Numbered from the stretch's first letter, positions 43,103 through 52,947 are shown. The stretch is 64,000 nucleotides of DNA from Brachybacterium sacelli (GCF_017876545.1 NZ_JAGIOD010000001.1:2294001-2358000); one strand, 5' to 3'. Notes: generated by a model not told the origin, from the letters alone. Numbers and translations are program-made.

Positions 43103-43246
43103 GATTCGACCCCCGTCCCCGACCAGGTTCGGTCCTCGGCAGTGACCTGCGGTCCGGCAACCGGGAGCTCCCGGTTCCCCGGCGCACCGCGCGTGACTGG
43201 CGAAGGCCGCACCGGCAGGGGCACCCCCTGACGAAGGAGATCACCC

Positions 43247-45508
43247 ATGGCCATGGAAGGCCCTGACATCACCGCGACGACCGCGGTCATCGACAACGGC
43301 TCGTTCGGCCGCCGCGAGGTCCGCTTCGAGACTGGGCGTCTCGCCCAGCAGGCCGCCGGCGCCGTCGCCGTCTACCTCGACGACGACACCATGCTGCTGT
43401 CGGCCACCGCCGTCTCGAACCGTCCCAAGGACCAGTTCGACTTCTTCCCGCTGACCATCGACGTCGAGGAGCGGATGTACGCCGCGGGCCGCATCCCCGG
43501 CTCGTTCTTCCGGCGTGAGGGTCGCCCCGGCACCGACGCGATCCTCGCCGCCCGACTCACCGACCGCCCGCTGCGCCCGGCCTTCGTCAAGGGTCTGCGC
43601 AACGAGGTCCAGGTCGTGCTGACTGTCCTGGCCAACGGCCCGGACGACGCCTACGATGTCGTCGGCATCAACGGCGCCTCCGCCTCCACCCAGATCTCCG
43701 GCCTGCCCTTCTCGGGGCCGATCGGCGCCGTGCGCATCGCGCTCGTGCCGACCGCCCAGGGCGGTCAGTGGGTCGCGTTCCCGACCTTCAGCCAGCTCGA
43801 CGAGGCCGTGTTCTCCATGGTCGTCGCCGGCCGCATCGTCGATGACGCGGAGGGCAACCAGGACGTCGCGATCATGATGGTCGAGGCCGAGGCCACCGAC
43901 AACTCCTGGAACCTCGTCAAGGAGCAGGGCGCGATCGCCCCCACCGAGGAGATCGTCGCCGAGGGCCTCGAGGCCGCGAAGGTGTTCATCCGCAGCCTGT
44001 GCGTGGCACAGCAGGAGCTGGCCACTGCCGCCGCCAAGCCGGTCCGCGAGTTCCCGCTGTTCCTGGACCACCAGGAGGACGCCTACGAGGTCGTCTCCGC
44101 CGCCGCCACCGACCGGCTCGCCGAGGTCATGTCGATCGCCGCGAAGACGGAGCGCGAGGAGCGCACCGAGACGCTGCTGGCCGAGGTCACCGAGGAGCTC
44201 GCCGGCCCGGACAAGCAGCTCGAGGGTCGCGCGAAGGAGGTCAGCGGAGCGTTCCGCGCGCTGACCAAGCAGGTCGTGCGTCGCAAGGTGCTCACGGACG
44301 GTGTCCGCATCGACGGCCGCGGCCTGCGCGACATCCGTGCGCTCTCCGCCGAGGTCGAGGTGCTCCCGCGAGTGCACGGCTCGGCCCTGTTCCAGCGTGG
44401 CGAGACCCAGATCATGGGCGTCACCACACTGAACATGCTCAAGATGGAGCAGCAGATCGACGCACTGTCGCCGGTCAAGCACAAGCGCTACGTCCACCAC
44501 TACAACTTCCCGCCCTACTCCACCGGTGAGACCGGCCGCGTCGGCTCCCCGAAGCGTCGCGAGGTCGGCCACGGCATGCTCGCCGAGCGGGCCCTGGTGC
44601 CGGTGCTGCCCAGCCGCGAGGAGTTCCCCTACGCGATCCGTCAGGTCTCCGAGGCCCTCGGGTCCAACGGCTCCACCTCGATGGGCTCCGTGTGCGCCTC
44701 GACCCTGGCGCTGCTCAACGCCGGGGTGCCGCTGCGCGCGCCGGTCGCGGGCATCGCCATGGGCCTGATCTCCGACCAGGTCGACGGTGAGACCCGTTAT
44801 GCGGCGCTCACCGACATCCTCGGTGCCGAGGACGCCTTCGGCGACATGGACTTCAAGGTCGCCGGTACCAGCGAGTTCATCACCGCGATCCAGCTGGACA
44901 CCAAGCTCGACGGCATCCCCGCCTCCGTGCTGGGCAGCGCCCTGTCGCAGGCCAAGGAGGCTCGCCTGGCGATCCTCGGTGTGCTGCACGAGGCGATCGA
45001 CGCGCCCGACGAGATGAGCCCGCACGCCCCGCGCGTGCTCGCGGTCACCGTCCCCGTCGACAAGATCGGCGCGGTCATCGGCCCCAAGGGCCAGATGATC
45101 AACCAGATCCAGGACGACACGGGCGCCGACATCACCATCGAGGACGACGGGACCGTGTACATCGGCGCGACCGACGGCCCCTCGGCCGAGGCCGCACGCT
45201 CTGCGGTCAACGCCATCGCCAACCCGATGGTCCCCGAGGTCGGCGAGCGCTACCTCGGCACCGTGGTGCGCGTGGTCGACTTCGGCGCCTTCGTCTCCCT
45301 CACCCCGGGCAAGGACGGCCTGCTCCACGTCACCCAGCTGCGGAAGCTGAACGGCGGCAAGCGGGTCGAGAACGTCGAGGACGTCGCCAAGGTCGGCCAG
45401 AAGCTCGAGGTCGAGATCCGCGAGATCGACGCCCGCGGCAAGATCTCGCTGGCCGTGAGCGAGGACGAGGAGACGAGCTCCGAGGAGGGCACCTCCGAGC
45501 AGGAGTGA
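43247..45508 (+). CDS. pnp: Polyribonucleotide nucleotidyltransferase (PNPase)
   Basis: PNPase degrades RNA 3' to 5' by phosphorolysis and can add tails. The 753-residue protein has two RNase PH domains ([20 protein letters not shown] in the first, [19 protein letters not shown] and [20 protein letters not shown] in the second) joined by a helical linker, a KH domain ([20 protein letters not shown], near residue 603) and an S1 domain ([20 protein letters not shown]). It ends with a Glu-rich tail. The ATG follows GAAGGAGATC. The strong terminator at 45540 follows. Confidence 0.97.
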   Translation: MAMEGPDITATTAVIDNGSFGRREVRFETGRLAQQAAGAVAVYLDDDTMLLSATAVSNRPKDQFDFFPLTIDVEERMYAAGRIPGSFFRREGRPGTDAILAARLTDRPLRPAFVKGLRNEVQVVLTVLANGPDDAYDVVGINGASASTQISGLPFSGPIGAVRIALVPTAQGGQWVAFPTFSQLDEAVFSMVVAGRIVDDAEGNQDVAIMMVEAEATDNSWNLVKEQGAIAPTEEIVAEGLEAAKVFIRSLCVAQQELATAAAKPVREFPLFLDHQEDAYEVVSAAATDRLAEVMSIAAKTEREERTETLLAEVTEELAGPDKQLEGRAKEVSGAFRALTKQVVRRKVLTDGVRIDGRGLRDIRALSAEVEVLPRVHGSALFQRGETQIMGVTTLNMLKMEQQIDALSPVKHKRYVHHYNFPPYSTGETGRVGSPKRREVGHGMLAERALVPVLPSREEFPYAIRQVSEALGSNGSTSMGSVCASTLALLNAGVPLRAPVAGIAMGLISDQVDGETRYAALTDILGAEDAFGDMDFKVAGTSEFITAIQLDTKLDGIPASVLGSALSQAKEARLAILGVLHEAIDAPDEMSPHAPRVLAVTVPVDKIGAVIGPKGQMINQIQDDTGADITIEDDGTVYIGATDGPSAEAARSAVNAIANPMVPEVGERYLGTVVRVVDFGAFVSLTPGKDGLLHVTQLRKLNGGKRVENVEDVAKVGQKLEVEIREIDARGKISLAVSEDEETSSEEGTSEQE

Positions 45509-45515
45509 GTCTCGC

Positions 45516-45532
45516 AGCGGCCTGAGGCCGCT
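45516..45532 (+). terminator. Short hairpin after pnp
   Basis: AGCGGCC-TGA-GGCCGCT, a perfect 7-bp stem beginning 8 bases after the pnp stop and just ahead of the main terminator. Confidence 0.45.
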
Positions 45533-45539
45533 CTCCTCC

Positions 45540-45577
45540 CAGGACGGGGAGGCGCCGCGCGGTGCCTCCCCGTCCTG
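45540..45577 (+). terminator. Strong terminator after pnp
   Basis: A perfect 14-bp stem (CAGGACGGGGAGGC / GCCTCCCCGTCCTG) with a 10-base loop. It separates pnp from the M16 peptidase gene. Confidence 0.8.
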
Positions 45578-45632
45578 CTGCGTGGGTGTCCGCCGGTGAC
45601 GAACCCCGCGATCACCATCTCCTCCGGCGTGG

Positions 45633-45638
45633 AACAAT
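45633..45638 (+). promoter_or_regulatory. -10-like AACAAT before the M16 peptidase
   Basis: AACAAT ends 6 bases before the ATG at 45645 and no Shine-Dalgarno sequence is present; weaker than the other leaderless boxes. Confidence 0.3.
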
Positions 45639-45644
45639 CGATCG

Positions 45645-46979
45645 ATGCCTTCCGACCTCGCCTTCGACGACCCCACCTCCGACGTGATGCTCGATGCCGC
45701 CTCCGGGGTGCGGCGCAGCGTCCTGCCCGGCGGGGTGCGCCTGCTGACGCAGACCGATCGCAGCGTGCGCAGCGCCTCCCTCGGACTCTGGCTGCCGGTG
45801 GGCTCCCGGGACGAGCGCCCCGAGCACGCGGGGTCCACGCACGCCCTCGAGCACCTGCTGTTCAAGGGCACCGGACGTCGCACCGCGATGGACATCGCCA
45901 CCGCCTTCGACGAGGTCGGCGGTGACTCCAACGCCGTCACCGCCAAGGAGCACACCCTCTACTACGGCCGGGTGCGCTCGGCCGACGTCCCGATGGCGAT
46001 CGACGTGCTCACCGACATGATCACCGCGAGCCTGCTCACCCCCGAGGCGCTGGAGACCGAGCGCGAGGTGATCCTCGAAGAGCTCGCCATGGCCGAGGAC
46101 GATCCCACCGACGTCGGCTACGAGACCTTCCTGTCCGACGTGCTGGGCCCCGACACCGCCGTCGGCCGGCCCGTCGGCGGCACCGTCTCGAACGTGAGCT
46201 CCCTGGACATCGAGGACGTGCGTGCTCACTACCGGGAGCACTACCGCCCCGACAACCTGGTGGTCACCGCCGTCGGCGACATCGATCACGACGAGCTCGC
46301 CGAGCTGTTGGGCGCGGGGCTGCGCCGGGGAGGCTGGTCCCTGGAATCCGGGTCCCTGCCCACCCACCGGCCGAGCGGGGCCGGTGCCGTCGGGCCCGCC
46401 CCCACCGTCGGCGCCGACGTCGGCGCGATCGCCCCGCACCGTCTGGTGCGCCCGGCCGAGCAGAACCACATCTACCTCGGCGGCCCCGGGATCAGCGCGG
46501 TCAGCGAGGACCGCCACACCCTGTCGGTGCTGATGTCCGTCCTCGGCGGCGGCATGTCCTCGCGCCTGTTCCAGCACATCCGTGAGCAGCGCGGACTGGC
46601 CTATTCCGTGTACTCCTTCACCGCCGGGTACCGCGACGTCGGACTGTTCGGCCTCTACGCCGCCTGCCGTCCGGGCCGCACCGGCCAGGTGGTCGACCTG
46701 CTCGCCGCCGAGCTCACGCAGATGGGTGCGGACGGCATCGGCGAGGACGAGCTGAGCCGGGCGAAGGGTCAGATCACCGGGACCTTCGCCCTCGGCCTCG
46801 AGGACACCAGCAGCCGGATGGGCCGCCTGGGCACGATCGAACTGGTCCACGGCAGATACACGAGCGTCGACGAGACGCTGGCGAAGATCTCCCAGGTCGA
46901 CGCACCGGCCGTGCGCGACCTGGCCGCCCGTCTCGGTGAGTCCTTCAGCACCCGGGTCGAGATCGGGCCCGACGCCTGA
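45645..46979 (+). CDS. M16 family zinc metallopeptidase
   Basis: A 444-residue peptidase of the pitrilysin/processing-peptidase family, orthologous in position to mycobacterial PepR after pnp. The inverted zinc motif HALEHLLFKGT (HxxEH) is near residue 66, with the downstream Glu ligand in the ETEREVILEELAMAEDD region. The C-terminal half shows HIREQRGLAYSVYSFTAGY, the other family signature. No signal peptide, so it is cytoplasmic. A peptide-clearing role is likely but substrates are unknown. Confidence 0.92.
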   Translation: MPSDLAFDDPTSDVMLDAASGVRRSVLPGGVRLLTQTDRSVRSASLGLWLPVGSRDERPEHAGSTHALEHLLFKGTGRRTAMDIATAFDEVGGDSNAVTAKEHTLYYGRVRSADVPMAIDVLTDMITASLLTPEALETEREVILEELAMAEDDPTDVGYETFLSDVLGPDTAVGRPVGGTVSNVSSLDIEDVRAHYREHYRPDNLVVTAVGDIDHDELAELLGAGLRRGGWSLESGSLPTHRPSGAGAVGPAPTVGADVGAIAPHRLVRPAEQNHIYLGGPGISAVSEDRHTLSVLMSVLGGGMSSRLFQHIREQRGLAYSVYSFTAGYRDVGLFGLYAACRPGRTGQVVDLLAAELTQMGADGIGEDELSRAKGQITGTFALGLEDTSSRMGRLGTIELVHGRYTSVDETLAKISQVDAPAVRDLAARLGESFSTRVEIGPDA

Positions 46980-47022
46980 GAGCACCCGCACCCCCTTCGT
47001 CCCCGAACCCCAGGAGAACACC

Positions 47023-47790
47023 ATGACCCCCACCGACCCCACCCCGCTGCGCGTCGCCGTGCTCGGCGCCGGAGGCCGCATGGGCTCCGAGGCCTGCCGC
47101 GCCGTCGAGGAGGCCGAGGACCTCGAGCTGGTGGCGCGGATCGGCCGCGAGGACCCGCTGGAGAAGATCGCAGAGGCCGATGCGCAGGTCGCCGTCGACC
47201 TCACCGTCCCCGCCGTCACCGCCGAGAACGTGCGCTGGCTCGTCGACCACGGCATCCACTGCGTGGTCGGCACGACGGGGTGGACCGAGGAGTCCCTCGA
47301 GGCTCTGCGCAGTCAGCTGGCGGGGGTCGGGGGAGTCGGGGTGCTGATCGCCCCGAACTTCGCGATCGGCGCCGTGCTCGCCATGCGTTTCGCCGGGGCG
47401 GCCGCCCGCTACTACGACAGCGCCGAAGTGATCGAGATGCACCACCCGGACAAGCTCGACGCCCCCTCCGGCACGGCCCGACACACCGCATCCGCCATCG
47501 CCCGCGGCCGGGCCGCCGCCGGGCTCGGCCCCGTGCCCGACGCCACCGCGAAGGATCCGGACGGTGCCCGCGGCGCGGTCGTCGACGGGATCCACGTCCA
47601 CGCGGTGCGCCAGCGCGGCCTGGTCGCGCACGAGGTGGTCCAGTTCGGCGGGCCCGGGGAGCAGTTCCAGCTCCGCCACGACTCCTTCGACCGCGCGAGC
47701 TTCATGCCCGGGGTGCTGCTGGGCGTGCGGGAGGTCGCGGCGCACCCTGGCCTCACCGTGGGCCTGGACGGCTACATGGACCTCGGCTGA
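47023..47790 (+). CDS. dapB: 4-hydroxy-tetrahydrodipicolinate reductase
   Basis: DapB reduces the DapA product on the way to meso-diaminopimelate and lysine. The 255-residue protein has the dinucleotide loop VAVLGAGGRMGSEACRAVE, the CVVGTTGWTEES strand, IAPNFAIGAVLAMRFA and the catalytic EMHHPDKLDAPSGTARH (His and Lys). The ATG follows CAGGAGAACACC. Its pathway partner dapA lies about 5 kb downstream. Confidence 0.97.
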   Translation: MTPTDPTPLRVAVLGAGGRMGSEACRAVEEAEDLELVARIGREDPLEKIAEADAQVAVDLTVPAVTAENVRWLVDHGIHCVVGTTGWTEESLEALRSQLAGVGGVGVLIAPNFAIGAVLAMRFAGAAARYYDSAEVIEMHHPDKLDAPSGTARHTASAIARGRAAAGLGPVPDATAKDPDGARGAVVDGIHVHAVRQRGLVAHEVVQFGGPGEQFQLRHDSFDRASFMPGVLLGVREVAAHPGLTVGLDGYMDLG

Positions 47791-47804
47791 GGCCGGGCGG
47801 GACG

Positions 47805-48206
47805 ATGCGACAGAAGATCTTCGTCGCCGCGCTGGTGCTGATCAGCGCTGCGTACTGCTGGGGCCTGGGCTGGATCGCCTGGGGCTTCCTGCGCGCCGGC
47901 GGCGCCCTGGGATACGGGCTCGCGCTCGGCATCGTGATCCTGCTGGCCCTGACCCTCTGGGTGATCTGGCGGGAGGTGCTCTTCGGCCTGCGCGCCGCGG
48001 GGCTCTCGCGCCGGTACTCCCCGCCGGCCCAGGCCGTCGACGGCGACCCGCGCGCCGAGTTCGAGGCCGCCCGGGGAGCGGTCCTGAGCGGCGGCGACCA
48101 GGACTGGGCGGCATGGTTCCGCCTCGCCCTCGCCTATGACGCCCTGCGCGACCGCAAGGGGGCGCGGATGGCGACCCGGCACGCGATCGACGCCGACCAG
48201 AGCTGA
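47805..48206 (+). CDS. Small two-segment membrane protein
   Basis: A 133-residue protein with two hydrophobic segments near the N-terminus (FVAALVLISAAYCWGLGWIA and ALGYGLALGIVILLALTLWV) and a hydrophilic C-terminal half, EFEAARGAVLSGGDQDWAAW followed by LALAYDALRDRKGARMATRH, which looks like a single TPR-like helical pair. The gene follows dapB at 14 bases with GGGCGGGACG upstream. I do not recognise the family by function; similar proteins follow dapB in other actinobacteria. Confidence 0.8.
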   Translation: MRQKIFVAALVLISAAYCWGLGWIAWGFLRAGGALGYGLALGIVILLALTLWVIWREVLFGLRAAGLSRRYSPPAQAVDGDPRAEFEAARGAVLSGGDQDWAAWFRLALAYDALRDRKGARMATRHAIDADQS

Positions 48207-48221
48207 CCGGTCCCCGTGGCC

Positions 48222-48536
48222 TCAGCCCCACCCGAGGGCGCGCAGGCCGGCCGCGACGAGGGCCGCCCCGATCACGACCACCAGGAACGGGGCGCGCAGC
48301 GCCAGCAGCACGACGGCCACCCCGAGCGCGGCCAGCCGGGCGTCGAGCACGATCTCGACGCCGCTGGTCGCCGCCTGGGTCGCGACCAGCGCACCCAGCA
48401 GGGCGATCGGGAGCATCGTGGTGATCCGGGCGATCCGGGGACGCTCGAGCACATCGGGTGGTGCCTGATAGCCCACCCACTTCTGGGCGAAGGACAGCAC
48501 GGACGCGGCGATCACCGCGATCCACACGATGCTCAT
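48222..48536 (-). CDS. azlD: AzlD family branched-chain amino acid export subunit
   Basis: A 104-residue membrane protein with three to four hydrophobic segments (VWIAVIAASVLSFAQKWVGY, TTMLPIALLGALVATQAATS, VVVIGAALVAAGLRALGW). AzlD-type proteins are the small subunit that partners AzlC in export of branched-chain amino acids. Its start overlaps the azlC stop (ATGA), which supports a two-subunit transporter. Confidence 0.88.
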   Translation of the reverse strand: MSIVWIAVIAASVLSFAQKWVGYQAPPDVLERPRIARITTMLPIALLGALVATQAATSGVEIVLDARLAALGVAVVLLALRAPFLVVVIGAALVAAGLRALGWG

Positions 48537-49258
48537 CGGGTCTCCTCCTGCTTCGCTCCGCGCGGGAGCAGGCCGGCCACGACCGCGACCAGCGCCGCAG
48601 CCAGCACCGGCAGCCCGGCGGGAAGCGCCGGAGTGGTCACCAGGGCCACGAAGGCCGCCGCCACCGCGATCGCGACCGCGTCGTGGGAGCGCAGGCGCGG
48701 CCACAGCAGCGCGAGGAAGGCCGCGGCCGCCGCGGCGTCGAGCCCCCAGGCCGACGGATCCGCGATGTGCTGCCCCGCGACGGCGCCCACCAGGGAGAAC
48801 ACGTTCCAGAAGACGTAGACCCACACCCCGGCGGCCCAGAACCCGGTGCGCCGGGACTCGTCGTCGGTGCCGCTCGCCGCGAGCGCCGCGGACTCGTCGA
48901 TCGTCAGCTGCACCCGGGCCAGCCCCTTCCAACCCCGTCGGGGGAGGGACGGGGCGAGGATCAGCCCGTAGAGGGTGTTGCGCACCCCCAGCAGGAGGGA
49001 GGCGAGCGCCGCGCCGAAGGCGGAGCCGCCCCCGCCCAGCACGCCGATGAAGGCGAACTGGCTGCCGCCGGTGAACATCACCGCCGAGAGGACCATCGCC
49101 TGCCAGACGTCGAGTCCCGAGGCCGTGGCGAGGGCTCCGTAGGAGATGCCGTACAGACCCGTCGCGAGCCCGATCGAGAAGCCTGTGCGGCGCAGGGCGC
49201 CGAGCCGGTCCGGGGCGTCGCGGACCGGGGGGTCCTGGGGATGCGAAGCGGCCGTCAT
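48533..49258 (-). CDS. azlC: AzlC family branched-chain amino acid permease
   Basis: The 241-residue large subunit of an AzlCD exporter. The family sequence GISYGALATASGLDVWQAMV, MFTGGSQFAFIGVLGGGGS and RNTLYGLILAPSLPRRGW is clear, followed by a helix-rich C-terminal half. On its strand a TACAGTAT stretch lies about 10 bases before the ATG, so the transcript may be short-leadered or leaderless. It is divergent from the HAD gene. Confidence 0.9.
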   Translation of the reverse strand: MTAASHPQDPPVRDAPDRLGALRRTGFSIGLATGLYGISYGALATASGLDVWQAMVLSAVMFTGGSQFAFIGVLGGGGSAFGAALASLLLGVRNTLYGLILAPSLPRRGWKGLARVQLTIDESAALAASGTDDESRRTGFWAAGVWVYVFWNVFSLVGAVAGQHIADPSAWGLDAAAAAAFLALLWPRLRSHDAVAIAVAAAFVALVTTPALPAGLPVLAAALVAVVAGLLPRGAKQEETR

Positions 49259-49333
49259 GATGGTCCATACTGTACGGGTCACCAGGGCGGACACCGAGCC
49301 TGTGTCCGCGCTGCGATGTGAGATCGTGGGGCC

Positions 49334-50062
49334 ATGACGGCTCCCGAGGACACCTCCGACGCGCTCTCGTCCACCGATGCGCTCCCGCTGCGCGCCCAGG
49401 CCCTCCTGCTGGACATGGACGGCACCCTGATCGACTCCGGTCCCTCGGTCGAGCGTGCCTGGAACACGCTGCTGCACGAGTACGACACCGACCTCGAGTT
49501 CGGGCACGCCCAGCACGGCCGGCCGGCCCGTCAGGTGCTCGCCGAGTTGATGCCCGCGCTCAGCGCCGCGGAGCTCGACGACGCGCACGCGCGCATCGAG
49601 CGGCTCGAGATCGCCGACGTCGACTCCATCGTGACGCTGCCGGGCACGCAGCGGCTGTTGCGCGAGCTGGATGCCGCGGCCCAGCAGCTGGGCCGCGATA
49701 CCTGGGCGATCGTCACCTCCTGCACCCGCCCGCTGTTCGCGGCACGCTGGGGGACCACGGGGCTGCCGGAGCCCGCGCAGCTGGTCACCGCCGACCAGGT
49801 GGAGCGCGGCAAGCCGGATCCGTCGCCGTACCTGCTCGGGGCCGAGCGACTGGGGGTCCGGCCCATGGCGAGCATCGTCCTCGAGGACTCCGTCGGCGGG
49901 CTGCGCTCCGGAGCCGATGCCGGGGCCCGCACCGTCGCCGTGACGAGCACCACGCCCGCCTCGGAGCTGAGCCCGCTGGCGGACGCCCTGGTCACCTCGC
50001 TCGATGACCTGGAGATCCTCGTCGACGGTGAGGATCTGCTACTGGTCCGCCGCGGTAGCTGA
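49334..50062 (+). CDS. HAD-family phosphatase
   Basis: A 242-residue haloacid-dehalogenase-type hydrolase of subfamily IA. The nucleophile motif ALLLDMDGTLIDSGPS (near residue 26), motif II WAIVTSCTRPL, motif III ERGKPDPSPYLL and motif IV SIVLEDSVGGLRSGADAG are all present, with a helical cap between I and II. It resembles sugar-phosphatases and phosphoglycolate phosphatase-like proteins; the substrate is unknown. Divergent from azlC. Confidence 0.88.
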   Translation: MTAPEDTSDALSSTDALPLRAQALLLDMDGTLIDSGPSVERAWNTLLHEYDTDLEFGHAQHGRPARQVLAELMPALSAAELDDAHARIERLEIADVDSIVTLPGTQRLLRELDAAAQQLGRDTWAIVTSCTRPLFAARWGTTGLPEPAQLVTADQVERGKPDPSPYLLGAERLGVRPMASIVLEDSVGGLRSGADAGARTVAVTSTTPASELSPLADALVTSLDDLEILVDGEDLLLVRRGS

Positions 50063-50190
50063 ACGTCACGCCGCGCCTGGGCTCCGCGGGGCGGCGGCGT
50101 TGATAAGCTCGGGCGGCCGATCCCGGTGCCGCGCGACCTGTGGCGATGCCCTCGCGGATCGGAGCCGTCCCCCTCGAAAGGACTCGTCCC

Positions 50191-52947
50191 ATGTGCGGAA
50201 TCTCCGGCAGCTACGGATTCGGCGCCGACTCCGAGGGCATCGCCCGGCGGATGAACAGCGCCCTCGCCCACCGCGGCCCGGACGGCGAAGGACTGTTCGT
50301 CGACGGTCAGACGGCCCTGGCGCACCGTCGCCTGTCCATCATCGACGTCGCCGGCGGCGCCCAGCCGATGACCACCGCCGACGGCCGCTACACCATCGTG
50401 TACAACGGCGAGACGTACAACTACCTGGAGCTGCGCGCCGAGCTCGAGTCCCTCGGCCACACCTTCCGCACCGCCTCGGACACCGAGGTGCTCCTCGAGG
50501 CGCACGCCGAATGGGGCACAGCGGCCTACGACCGCTTCAACGGCATGTTCGCCTTCGCGATCCACGACGCCGAGACCGGGACGGTCACCATCGCCCGCGA
50601 CCACTTCGGCATCAAGCCGCTCTATTACTGGATCGATCCGAGAACCGAGGCGGCCGCGGCGGGCCGTCCCCAGGTCCTGTTCGGCTCCGAGATACGCGCC
50701 CTGCTGGCCGCGCAGCGCTTCGAGGCCGCCCCCGACGACCGCGCGGTCTACCGCTACCTGAAGTTCCGCGTCCAGGACGACGACTCCCAGACCTTCTTCC
50801 ACGGCGTGCGCCGCCTGATGCCGGGACAGGTCCTCGAGATCAGCGCCGAGGGCACCTCGATCACCCCCTTCACCTCCTTGCAGGAGGAGCTGCGCGAGAT
50901 CGCGGGGCGCCCCAGCCGCCCCTACGGCCCCGAGGTCGTCACGGAGTACCGCGAGCGCTTCCAGGATGCCGTGCGACTGCGACTGCAGTCCGAGGTGCCC
51001 GTGGGCACCTCGCTCTCGGGCGGCCTGGACTCCAGCGCGGTCGCCGCCGTCATCGCCCGCCACCTGCGTGAGCAGCCCCAGGACGAGAGCTTCAGCGCCG
51101 TGGGCGCCCGCCAGAACACCTTCTCGGCGGTCTTCCCCAACTCCTCCAACGACGAGGAGCGGTACGTCGACGCGCTGCTGGAGGACTACACCGGTCAGAT
51201 CACCGCGCACAAGATCCATCCGCAGCCGACCTCGTTCCTCGAGGACGTGCGCGACTTCGTGCGCACTCAGGAGGAGCCGATCATCTCCACCGGTCCGTAC
51301 GCGCAGTACGCGGTGATGCGCGAGGCCAGTGACCACGTGACCGTGCTCCTGGACGGCCAGGGCGCCGACGAGATGATGGCCGGGTACAACCCGTACTTCT
51401 ATGTGTACCTGCGCCAGCTGCGCCGTCAGAAGCGGTTCAAGGAGCTCGCCGGCGAGCTCGTCGGCTCCCGCGACATCCTGCGCAAGCTCGCCCGCACGAA
51501 ATACTCGGGGCGCACCTCGGTGCCGATCGAGGCGCTGCTGAACTCCGGCTTCGTCGCCGAGCACAGCGCCGAGAAGGTCACCAGCGTGCAGGACGACCTC
51601 AAGGAGCGCCTGCTCGAGGACACCTTCCGCTCCTCGCTGCCCTCGCTGCTGCGCTACGAGGACAAGAACACGATGCGCTTCAGCATCGAGGGCCGTGTGC
51701 CCTTCGTCGACAAGGAGCTGCTGAAGTTCCTGTTCTCCCTCGACGAGTCCGCGATCATCCATGACGGCTGGAACAAGCGGATCCTGCGCGAGTCGATGGA
51801 CGGGATCCTGCCCGATGCGATCTCCCGGCGTCGCAACAAGATCGGGTTCACCACCCCGGAGGGGGAGTGGTTCCGCACCATCGCCCCGGAGCTGCTGGAG
51901 ATCTTCACCTCCGAGTCCTTCGCGTCCCGTCCCTACTTCGACGCGCCCAGCGTCATCGCGCTGTTCGAGGACTACATCGCCCATCCCGGCAACCACGGCA
52001 CGATGATGTTCTGGCGCCTGCTGAACGTCGAGCTGTGGATGCGCACCTTCTTCGACGACACCGAGAGCTCCTCGCGGTCCCTCGGGGACGAGGCCGCTGC
52101 CGAGGAGCTGGCCGCCCTCGAGGCCTCGGCCCCGCCGGTCGCCGAGCCGGAGGTCGAGGTGCCCAAGAGCGACTACGACGCCAATGCGGACAAGCAGCTC
52201 GACCTGGTCTCGGACTCGGACCGCCACACCTGGCGCCGTCTGCCCCTGCAGACCGAGCTCGTGGCGCGCGAGGACGATCTCGAGACCCTGGTGCGCGAGC
52301 GGGTCGAGCGCTTCGCCGCCACCCTGCCCGCGGACGTCGTGCCCACCGGGTCCCCCTGGTACTTCGTGATCAGCGAGAAGATCATCGCGATCACGCAGGG
52401 CCGTTCCTGGTTCACTTGGGAGATCCGCCCCCGGCCCGCCGCGAAGATCCTCAGCCGCTTCGTCACCCGCACCCCGGCCGGCATCGGGCTGGGCGATCCC
52501 ACCACCATGGAGCTGGCGATCCGCGAGGTCGGCCTGCCGCGGGTGGTGGCGGCCTCTGCGGCCGGCGCGGCCGGCAAGGTCATCGGCAAGCGCGGCCTGT
52601 TCTACGAGGTCGTGGGCGCGAACGTGCGGGCGATCGACGGACCGACGCCCTACTCGGCGTTCCCGTCGAACGTCTCCGCGAAGCTGCCCCCGAAGGATCC
52701 CGACGCGGTGGCCGCCACCCTCTCGGCGGCGATCCGCGGGGCTGACATCCCCGCCGCGCTGCGCGACAGCTTCGTGGGCACCGTCGTCATGGATGCCAAC
52801 GACATCGGGCGCAACGTGCTGGGCTCGGACGTGTCCACCCCGTACGAGCGGCTCGAGGCGACCTTCGCCGACAACCCCCTCGGTCAGGGCCGCCAGCGCA
52901 CCCCGCTGGCGATCCTGGTCGATCTCGGCGCCGCGTCACAGCGCTGA
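50191..52947 (+). CDS. asnB: Asparagine synthetase B fused to a CofE-like ligase domain
   Basis: A 918-residue two-part protein. Residues 1 to about 640 are a complete glutamine-dependent asparagine synthetase: Cys2 nucleophile (MCGISGSYGF), AHRGPDGEGLF, TIVYNGETYNY, the ATP PP-loop SLSGGLDSSAVAA near 275 and FSIEGRVPFVDKELLKFLFS. After an acidic linker (EPEVEVPKSDYDANADKQLD) residues from about 673 to the end resemble the F420-0:gamma-glutamyl ligase (CofE-like, PF01996) group: WYFVISEKIIAITQGRS, TRTPAGIGLGDPTTMELAI, GKRGLFYEVVGANVRAIDGP. One frame, no shift. The fusion suggests coupled amidation and glutamyl ligation; the target is unknown, and wall precursor is one idea because dapA and dapB flank it. 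Confidence 0.88.
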   Translation: MCGISGSYGFGADSEGIARRMNSALAHRGPDGEGLFVDGQTALAHRRLSIIDVAGGAQPMTTADGRYTIVYNGETYNYLELRAELESLGHTFRTASDTEVLLEAHAEWGTAAYDRFNGMFAFAIHDAETGTVTIARDHFGIKPLYYWIDPRTEAAAAGRPQVLFGSEIRALLAAQRFEAAPDDRAVYRYLKFRVQDDDSQTFFHGVRRLMPGQVLEISAEGTSITPFTSLQEELREIAGRPSRPYGPEVVTEYRERFQDAVRLRLQSEVPVGTSLSGGLDSSAVAAVIARHLREQPQDESFSAVGARQNTFSAVFPNSSNDEERYVDALLEDYTGQITAHKIHPQPTSFLEDVRDFVRTQEEPIISTGPYAQYAVMREASDHVTVLLDGQGADEMMAGYNPYFYVYLRQLRRQKRFKELAGELVGSRDILRKLARTKYSGRTSVPIEALLNSGFVAEHSAEKVTSVQDDLKERLLEDTFRSSLPSLLRYEDKNTMRFSIEGRVPFVDKELLKFLFSLDESAIIHDGWNKRILRESMDGILPDAISRRRNKIGFTTPEGEWFRTIAPELLEIFTSESFASRPYFDAPSVIALFEDYIAHPGNHGTMMFWRLLNVELWMRTFFDDTESSSRSLGDEAAAEELAALEASAPPVAEPEVEVPKSDYDANADKQLDLVSDSDRHTWRRLPLQTELVAREDDLETLVRERVERFAATLPADVVPTGSPWYFVISEKIIAITQGRSWFTWEIRPRPAAKILSRFVTRTPAGIGLGDPTTMELAIREVGLPRVVAASAAGAAGKVIGKRGLFYEVVGANVRAIDGPTPYSAFPSNVSAKLPPKDPDAVAATLSAAIRGADIPAALRDSFVGTVVMDANDIGRNVLGSDVSTPYERLEATFADNPLGQGRQRTPLAILVDLGAASQR

